DNA from: an uncultured Bacteroidales bacterium
GTDB taxonomy: Bacteria; Bacteroidota; Bacteroidia; Bacteroidales; WCHB1-69
NCBI GenBank assembly: GCA_946186495.1
Contig: CAMHNQ010000011.1
Coordinates: 1 to 64,000 of the forward strand
Direction: 5' to 3'
Length of the DNA: 64,000 bases
The translations under genes were made by a program, and so were the position numbers. The notes beneath the pieces were generated by a model. That model did not search any database. It had not been told where the DNA came from and saw only the letters and a list, made by a program, of their open reading frames with translations. Below are positions 57,746-64,000 of this stretch, in pieces; the stretch's first letter is position 1; each line of letters starts with the position of its first letter.

Positions 57746-57809
57746 TGTATTTTGATTTTTATTTTGGATGTTGTCCTTGCACTGCGCTTCGCTTGCGGGT
57801 TTCTGGTTG

Positions 57810-57837
57810 CCCCACACTGCGCTTCGCTTGTGTGGGG
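57810..57837. other. Hairpin CCCCACAC-N12-GTGTGGGG
   Basis: Perfect 8-bp stem within a GC-rich repeat cluster. Confidence 0.7.
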
Positions 57838-57855
57838 TTATTTGCGCTTCGCGCG

Positions 57856-57890
57856 TCTTGCCCCTTCGGGGCTGCTTAAGGAATATGTTT
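57856..57890. repeat. Dispersed motif TCTTGCCCCTTCGGGGCTGCTTAAGGAATAT (copy 2)
   Basis: Near-identical to 9353-9387; internal hairpin GCCCC-TTC-GGGGC. Confidence 0.7.
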
Positions 57891-58573
57891 TAAAATATAT
57901 AGGATGCACCGAGGGTGACAGACAACGTACTAAGGTAGCGAGGGTCGCGGAGGTGCGGAGTGCTGCGGCGGTGGCTGACGAGGTCGTAGTAGTAGAGTGC
58001 GTCGAGGTTGAGTTTCCAGTGCTCGTTGATGAGATAACTCAGCCCGATGCCGCCAACGAGGCCGGCATTGAAACGACAATCTTCGCTCGTGAACTCGCGT
58101 ACTTCGTTGAAATCATCGAAGAATACGTAATAGTCTGTCATCCAATATGTTTTGCCTTTTCTTCGTTCGTGCAGCCAATACCCGACATAGCCACCGAGCA
58201 TTGCGTGGCCGCGGAAATGCTCGCCGCCGAAGGAGAAGTCGGCCAGCACGGGCAGCATCAGGTAGAGGTTGTGGTGCTCCGTGTAGAGGGAGTCTAAGTA
58301 ATTGAGGTGTCGGTCCATGCGGTGCGATCGGCGCATCACGCTGAGGTCGGCACGGAGGGCGAACCAGTCGGTAAAACCGTAGCGAGCCTGTATTCCAACA
58401 TCATAACCGCTTAATGGAGAGTGTGTTTCGTCAATGCGTCCTGCATTGGAACGGGTGATGGAGGTGTAATCCCATCCGCCTTTGATACCCAACGACCATT
58501 GGGCATTTACGGTCATTGTAACACTGAACAGCAATGCTACGGCACACCATTTCAACAAAATGTTTCTACTCAT
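57890..58573 (-). CDS. Porin family / outer membrane beta-barrel protein
   Basis: Signal peptide; QWSLGIKGGWDYTSI; C-terminal LGASYIF. Confidence 0.8.
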   Translation of the reverse strand: MSRNILLKWCAVALLFSVTMTVNAQWSLGIKGGWDYTSITRSNAGRIDETHSPLSGYDVGIQARYGFTDWFALRADLSVMRRSHRMDRHLNYLDSLYTEHHNLYLMLPVLADFSFGGEHFRGHAMLGGYVGYWLHERRKGKTYWMTDYYVFFDDFNEVREFTSEDCRFNAGLVGGIGLSYLINEHWKLNLDALYYYDLVSHRRSTPHLRDPRYLSTLSVTLGASYIF

Positions 58574-58687
58574 ATATGATTAAGTTAAGTTTTGTGCGAA
58601 AATGGAAACGGTAAATGTATGCAAATCACACTGAAAGGGGTGAAGATGGTACGATTACTGTTTCTAAGAAAGCTGACTGTTGGAGGA

Positions 58688-59713
58688 CTACAGGGTGGCA
58701 GCTTTGAACTGCCTCAGGAAGCGAATGTCGTTCTCAAAATAGAGTCGGATGTCGTTGGTGCGGTATTTGAGCATGGTCATACGCTCGATGCCGAGTCCGA
58801 AGGCGAAACCGCTGTACTTCTTGCTGTCGATTCCGCAGTTCTCCAGCACGTTGGGGTCAACCATGCCGCAGCCGAGGATTTCCACCCAGCCGGTGTGCTT
58901 GCAGATGTTGCATCCTTTGCCGCCGCAGATGTTGCAGGAGACATCCATTTCAGCAGAAGGTTCCGTGAATGGGAAGTAGGAGGGGCGGAGGCGTATGCGC
59001 ACGTCGTCGCCGAACATCCGTTGCGCGAAATAGAGGAGGGTCTGCTTCATGTCGGCGAAAGAGACCTTTTCCGCCACATAGAGGCCTTCCACTTGGTGGA
59101 AGATACAGTGCGCACGCGCGGTGATGGCTTCGTTGCGGAAAACCCGTCCGGGGCATATCACGCGGATGGGGGGTTGCTGTTTCTCCATGGTGCGGACCTG
59201 GAGGGAAGAGGTGTGCGTGCGCAGCAGCACGTCGGGGTGGAGTTCGATGAAGAAGGTGTCCTGCATGTCGCGGGCCGGGTGTTCCTCTGCGAAGTTAAGG
59301 GCGGTGAAGACATGCCAGTCGTCTTCAATGTCGGGGCCTTCCACGGCGGAGAAGCCGATGTCTTCGAAGATACGGCGCACCTCGTTCATCATGATGGAGA
59401 TGGGGTGCATGGAGCCGGCGGCCTGTCGTGTTGCAGGGCGGGTGATGTCGGGAATCAGGGCCGCTTTCCGGTCCGTGGTTGCCTCGATGGTGGCCTTCAT
59501 GGCGTTGTAATGGTTTTGGGCGAGGTCGCGGAGGTCGTTCACCATTTGGCCGAACTCCTTGCGGTTCTCCTGTGCCATGTTTTTGATCTCACCGAAAAGG
59601 GCTTGTATTTCGCTTTTCTTGCTTAAAAACTGCAGCCGGAACTGTTCCAAATTCTCCGCATTCTGGAATTGGAAGTTTTCGATTTCCGATCTGATTTCGT
59701 CTATGCTTTTCAT
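58688..59713 (-). CDS. pheS: Phenylalanine-tRNA ligase alpha subunit
   Basis: HPISIMMNEVRRIFEDIGFSAVEGPDIEDDWHVFTALNFAEEHPARDMQDTFFI. Confidence 0.97.
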   Translation of the reverse strand: MKSIDEIRSEIENFQFQNAENLEQFRLQFLSKKSEIQALFGEIKNMAQENRKEFGQMVNDLRDLAQNHYNAMKATIEATTDRKAALIPDITRPATRQAAGSMHPISIMMNEVRRIFEDIGFSAVEGPDIEDDWHVFTALNFAEEHPARDMQDTFFIELHPDVLLRTHTSSLQVRTMEKQQPPIRVICPGRVFRNEAITARAHCIFHQVEGLYVAEKVSFADMKQTLLYFAQRMFGDDVRIRLRPSYFPFTEPSAEMDVSCNICGGKGCNICKHTGWVEILGCGMVDPNVLENCGIDSKKYSGFAFGLGIERMTMLKYRTNDIRLYFENDIRFLRQFKAATL

Positions 59714-59736
59714 TGTTGATACACAATTATTTTAAA

Positions 59737-60471
59737 TTACTTGACGATGCTCGCGCTGATGATTTTGATGTCTTCCAAGGGCCTGTCGGCGACATTCTTA
59801 GGCTGGGCGGCGATTTTGTCGACCACCTCCATCCCCTTCACCACTTCGCCGAACACGGTGTAGTCGCCATCGAGGAAGGGGGCGCCGCCGACGGTGGTGT
59901 AAGCCTGGGACTGTTCTGGGGAGAATGTCTTGCCGGTGCGTTGGGCAATCATGTTGAGGCGGTCGCTGTCGTAAACCGTGCCGTCAACGATGTAGAACTG
60001 GCAACCCGAGGAGGCTTTCTGCGGGTTCACATTGTCGCCCATACGGGCTGCCGCCACGGCTCCGCGTTTGTGGAACCGTCCGCTCACAAACTCTGCAGGG
60101 ATGGTGTACCCCACATCACCGCCGCCCAGTTGCTGCCCGGGTTTCGCAGTCTTGGAGTCAGGATCCCCGCCTTGAATCATGAAGCCCTTGATGATGCGGT
60201 GGAACAGTACGCCGTCGTAGAACTTTTCCTTTACCAGTTTCTCGAAATTGGCTTTATGTGCCGGTGTGTCATCATAAAGGGCGATGATGATGTCGCCGTA
60301 CGTGGTCTTCAGCAATACTTGTGTCATTTTGTCTGTATTATTGTTTTGGGATGTTTGTGCGGCGTTTTCTTGCGCAGGTTCGTCATTTTCCGATTTGACT
60401 TTCTTAGGTGACGAACAAGAAGCTAATAATATGATAACCAAAATGTTAAAAAGAAAAATATTTTTTTTCAT
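59737..60471 (-). CDS. Cyclophilin-type peptidylprolyl isomerase lipoprotein
   Basis: LLASC lipobox; VLFHRIIKGFMIQGGDPDS...FGEVVKGMEVVDKIA. Confidence 0.93.
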   Translation of the reverse strand: MKKNIFLFNILVIILLASCSSPKKVKSENDEPAQENAAQTSQNNNTDKMTQVLLKTTYGDIIIALYDDTPAHKANFEKLVKEKFYDGVLFHRIIKGFMIQGGDPDSKTAKPGQQLGGGDVGYTIPAEFVSGRFHKRGAVAAARMGDNVNPQKASSGCQFYIVDGTVYDSDRLNMIAQRTGKTFSPEQSQAYTTVGGAPFLDGDYTVFGEVVKGMEVVDKIAAQPKNVADRPLEDIKIISASIVK

Positions 60472-60683
60472 ACGCTTTTCTGTTCTATTTCAAAGAAGCG
60501 GCAAATGTACATAAATTTCGAACACTTCCAAAAAATGATTTTTATTGATGATTTTTTCGCTATTAATTTGTATTTTTGCGCCCTTAATTTTAACCTGCCT
60601 GTTTTGTTCCTTGTGAGCAGCGGAACATCAGGTCGAATTGACAGGGAAACCCTGGTTTAAGATTGAACGAAAAAACAACAATA

Positions 60684-63600
60684 ATGACGAAAACGCAAAA
60701 AAGGATTAACAGCTTGATCGGTCTGATCATCGGTATAGTGGCTTCGGCTGTCTATATCATGACTGCCGAACCCACCGTGTCGTGGTGGGACTGCGGTGAA
60801 TACATCGCGACGACTTCGAAATTGCTCATTGGCCACCCGCCTGGAGCGCCGACTTTCCAGATTCTCGGGCGTATCGCCACGCTGTTCGCCGGCGGTGACG
60901 TCACCAAGATGGCTTTCTGTGTGAACTGCATGTCAGCAATCTGTAGCGGTATGACCATCATGCTGCTCTATTTCAGCTTGGTGCGGCTCGCGCGCAAGCT
61001 CGTGGCCAAATGGGGCGAGCTGAACACCCCGCGCTTCGTTGCCGTGTTGGGTACCGCCCTCGTGGGTGCGTTAACGTACACGTTCTCGGATACGTTCTGG
61101 TTCTCTGCCGTAGAAGGCGAGGTGTATGCCATGTCCTCTTTCTTCACCGCCCTGGTGTTCTGGTGCATCCTTAAGTGGGACGAGGAGTATGAGCACCCGC
61201 TGCCCAACGTGAATCCGAACCGTTGGATAGTGTTGATAGCCTACTTGGTGGGTCTTTCCATCGGCGTCCACCTGTTGAACCTGCTGACACTGCCCGCCAT
61301 CGGCCTCATCATCTACTACCGTCTCTCTCCGAAGGCCACCGGCATGGGAGCCGTCCTCGCTTTCGCGCTGATGTCGTTCGCGTTCGGCATCTTCTGCTCC
61401 CCGGTGTGGATGATCCTGATCTGGCTTTTCGTGACCACCCCGCTGCTCATCCTCTGTGCCAAGAAAGGTGCGCTGACCTCGAAAGCGGAGTGGGGCGTCA
61501 CCCTCTCGCTGATTGTCTCCGTTGCCTTGTTGGGCTTCATCCTTTGGGGTATCGTGCCTCAGGTGGTGAATCTCTCCGGCAAGTTCGACCTCTTCTTCGT
61601 GAACACCCTGCACATGCCTTTCAATTCCGGCGTGATTTTCTTTTTCCTGCTGCTGTTCGCCATTATCGGCTGGGGCATCTGGTACGGCTATAAGCGCAAC
61701 AAGCCGGTCTTTTCCATCAGCGCCTTCTCGCTGATGATGCTCGTTATCGGCTACTCCACCTTCATGACGCTGGTGATCCGCTCCAACGCCAATCCCACTA
61801 TCGACGAGAACAGTCCGGAGGACGCCGTCTCGCTGCTCTCCTATCTCAACCGCGAACAGTACGGTTCCAACCCGCTGCTGTACGGACAGAGCTATAATAC
61901 CAGGGTCATTCGCATGGATGACGGAAGCCCGATCTATTACCGTAACGAAGAGACCAAGCGTTACGAGGTCTCCGACCCGCGTAAGGGCAGTGTCCCCGAA
62001 TACGATCCCAAAGGCACCATGTTCTTCCCGCGCATGTGGTCTTCGGAAAAGCGGTCGCAGTACATCGACTGGCTGAACAACCGCTACAACTCCGACAGCC
62101 CGTCCGACAAGGAGAACCGCCGGTTGCTGGCCCGTGGCGGGTCCCCCACTTGGCAGCAAAACCTCAAGTTCTTCCATACCTACCAGTTAGGCTATATGTA
62201 CTGGCGCTACTTCATGTGGAACTTCGCCGGCCGCCAGAATGACCTGCAGGGCCATGGCGACTACCAGAACGGCAACTGGATTTCCGGCATCGGTGCCATC
62301 GACAAACCGATGGTCGGGGAACTGAAGGACATGCCCGCCTCCATGGAACGCCCGGGACATAACAAATACTACCTGCTTCCACTGCTGTTGGGACTCGTGG
62401 GACTGGCTTTCCAGACCAAGTACGACACCAAGCACTCCTTCGTGGTCTTCATGCTCTTCGTGATGACCGGTATCGCCATTGCCATATTTTTGAACATGTA
62501 TGCCTTCCAGCCGCGTGAGCGTGACTACGCCTTCGCCGCGTCGTTCTACGCCTTCGCGATGTGGGTGGGCTTTGGCGTTTTGGGCATCTACCGCCTCTTC
62601 GAGAAGATGCAGAGCAAGAGCGTGCAGACCTGCGGTGCGGTGCTCACCACGCTGGTCTGCATTGGCCTGGTGCCTTGCGTGATGGCCAAGGAGAACTGGC
62701 ACGACCACGACCGCTCCGACCGCTATACTGCGCTCGCCGTGGCCAAGAACTACCTTGACTCCTGCGAACCCAATGCCATCCTCTTCACCCTCGGTGACAA
62801 CGACACATTCCCGCTTTGGTACGCCCAAGAGGTGGAAGGATACCGCACCGATGTACGCGTCTGCAACCTCATGCTGCTGAGCACCAGCTGGTATGTCGAT
62901 CAGATGAAACGCAAGGCCTACGAATCCGACCCGTTGCCCATTTCCATGACTTGGGACCAGTACAAGGACGGGACCCGCGATATCCTTTACTTAGAAGCTG
63001 CCGGTAACCAGTTCCTTGACCTAAAGGCGGTGATGGACTACGTGAAATCCTCCAATTTCGACAACACCCGGAGTCTCTTCCTGTTGAAGCCGAACAGTGG
63101 CTACCCGACCAACGGTCGCCCGATTCCCGCCAGTTTCTCCCTGCCGGTCGACAAAGCCAAGGTGCTGGCTAACGGAACTGTAGCCGCCAAAGACTCCGCT
63201 CTGGTGGTTGACAAGCTGATGTGGAACATGAAGACCAACGGAATGAACCCGCTGACGAAAGCCTACATCGTAATGATGGATATCCTGGCAAACAACAACT
63301 GGGAACGCCCAATCTACTATGCATCCACCGCTGGTTCGGAGGCCTATCTCGGCTTGGAGAACTACTTCCAGTTAGAGGGTTTCGCCTACCGTTTGGTGCC
63401 TATCCGCAATGAATCCCGTTCCTATGGTGAGACTGGCCGCATCAACTCCGACCGCCTCTATCATAATTTGATGGAAGTGTTTGACGACCACAGCCGTCTC
63501 GATCCCGTCAGGAATCCCGGTGCGCAGCATGAGGCCTATCCCTATGCGTGGGGCGGCTTCAACGACCCGAAGGTCTATCATAGTGAAGACAACACCCGCT

Positions 63601-64000
63601 TGGTACCCCTGATGCGCCGCCTCTATGCCCGCTTAGCGGAGCAACTGATCGCGGAGGGCGACAAAGACAAGGCCCTCAAGGTCTTGGATCACGGTAACGA
63701 AGTGCTGCCCGATTTCAACTTCCCGTATGTTTCCGTCATGTCCTATATTTATGGCTACACCCATGGCTGTATCACCTATATGGAAGACTATTTCCGTATA
63801 GGAACGGATGTCGCCAATAAGAAAGGTATGGAGATGGCCAATAAGATATGGGACGACCAGGTGGCGCTCTTTAACTGGTACAACAACTGCGACGAGCGTA
63901 CCCTTGACTATCGCAGCGGCGACATTCACTACGATTTCCTGTTCCTCCACTTTATGATGAACAATGTCAAATACCCGGACAATAGTCTCAAGAATCGATA
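60684..64000 (+). CDS. DUF2723 family membrane protein (3' end beyond window)
   Basis: MTKTQKRINSLIGLIIGIVASAVYIMTAEPTVSWWDCGEYIATTSKLLIGHPPGAPTFQILGRI...; open frame to window end, so absent from the ORF track. Confidence 0.9.
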   Translation, partial: MTKTQKRINSLIGLIIGIVASAVYIMTAEPTVSWWDCGEYIATTSKLLIGHPPGAPTFQILGRIATLFAGGDVTKMAFCVNCMSAICSGMTIMLLYFSLVRLARKLVAKWGELNTPRFVAVLGTALVGALTYTFSDTFWFSAVEGEVYAMSSFFTALVFWCILKWDEEYEHPLPNVNPNRWIVLIAYLVGLSIGVHLLNLLTLPAIGLIIYYRLSPKATGMGAVLAFALMSFAFGIFCSPVWMILIWLFVTTPLLILCAKKGALTSKAEWGVTLSLIVSVALLGFILWGIVPQVVNLSGKFDLFFVNTLHMPFNSGVIFFFLLLFAIIGWGIWYGYKRNKPVFSISAFSLMMLVIGYSTFMTLVIRSNANPTIDENSPEDAVSLLSYLNREQYGSNPLLYGQSYNTRVIRMDDGSPIYYRNEETKRYEVSDPRKGSVPEYDPKGTMFFPRMWSSEKRSQYIDWLNNRYNSDSPSDKENRRLLARGGSPTWQQNLKFFHTYQLGYMYWRYFMWNFAGRQNDLQGHGDYQNGNWISGIGAIDKPMVGELKDMPASMERPGHNKYYLLPLLLGLVGLAFQTKYDTKHSFVVFMLFVMTGIAIAIFLNMYAFQPRERDYAFAASFYAFAMWVGFGVLGIYRLFEKMQSKSVQTCGAVLTTLVCIGLVPCVMAKENWHDHDRSDRYTALAVAKNYLDSCEPNAILFTLGDNDTFPLWYAQEVEGYRTDVRVCNLMLLSTSWYVDQMKRKAYESDPLPISMTWDQYKDGTRDILYLEAAGNQFLDLKAVMDYVKSSNFDNTRSLFLLKPNSGYPTNGRPIPASFSLPVDKAKVLANGTVAAKDSALVVDKLMWNMKTNGMNPLTKAYIVMMDILANNNWERPIYYASTAGSEAYLGLENYFQLEGFAYRLVPIRNESRSYGETGRINSDRLYHNLMEVFDDHSRLDPVRNPGAQHEAYPYAWGGFNDPKVYHSEDNTRLVPLMRRLYARLAEQLIAEGDKDKALKVLDHGNEVLPDFNFPYVSVMSYIYGYTHGCITYMEDYFRIGTDVANKKGMEMANKIWDDQVALFNWYNNCDERTLDYRSGDIHYDFLFLHFMMNNVKYPDNSLKNR

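Noticed and set aside
57810-57837. CCCCACAC/GTGTGGGG hairpin as a rho-independent terminator
   Set aside because: No T tract on either strand after the stem.
58592-59626. 344-aa ORF on + strand
   Set aside because: Antisense to pheS; low-complexity His/Val/Gly-rich translation, no family features.
61071-62177. 368-aa ORF on - strand
   Set aside because: Antisense to the open-ended DUF2723 gene; composition biased (H/E/Q/G) as expected of a shadow ORF.

Overview
The window is 64 kb of a Bacteroidetes (probably Bacteroidales) chromosome. This rests on recurrent TAnnTTTG -7 boxes (e.g. GTACTTTTGC, GTATTTTTGC) and on gene content (mutA, bipA/typA, mntP, DUF4468, DUF5714, DUF2723, AsmA-like). 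About 23.4-64 kb is mostly a conserved backbone: GT9 and acyltransferase, AsmA-like, murB, PLPBP, tRNA-Arg(CCG), a TolC/MacA/MacB-type efflux operon, SppA, BipA, DHFR, MntP, MutA next to a BtuF-like protein, an OYE-like enzyme, TatD, MATE, M24 peptidase, S41 peptidase, pheS, PPIase, and an open-ended DUF2723 gene missing from the ORF track. About 0-23.4 kb is an accessory, decaying segment. It carries (i) four divergent AAA_14/DUF4143-type ATPases, each preceded by a different operator-like repeat or dyad at its promoter; (ii) several gene relics, three of which (AlkD-like, isoprenylcysteine-methyltransferase-like, erythromycin-esterase-like) keep both the N- and C-terminal ends but have lost the middle; (iii) a ~66-bp palindromic intergenic repeat in six same-orientation copies confined to 10.4-19.5 kb; (iv) a lipoprotein gene with two homopolymer frameshifts at the left edge. 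No transposase, CRISPR array, rRNA or prophage was found. All family names are from reading the translations; no database search was run.
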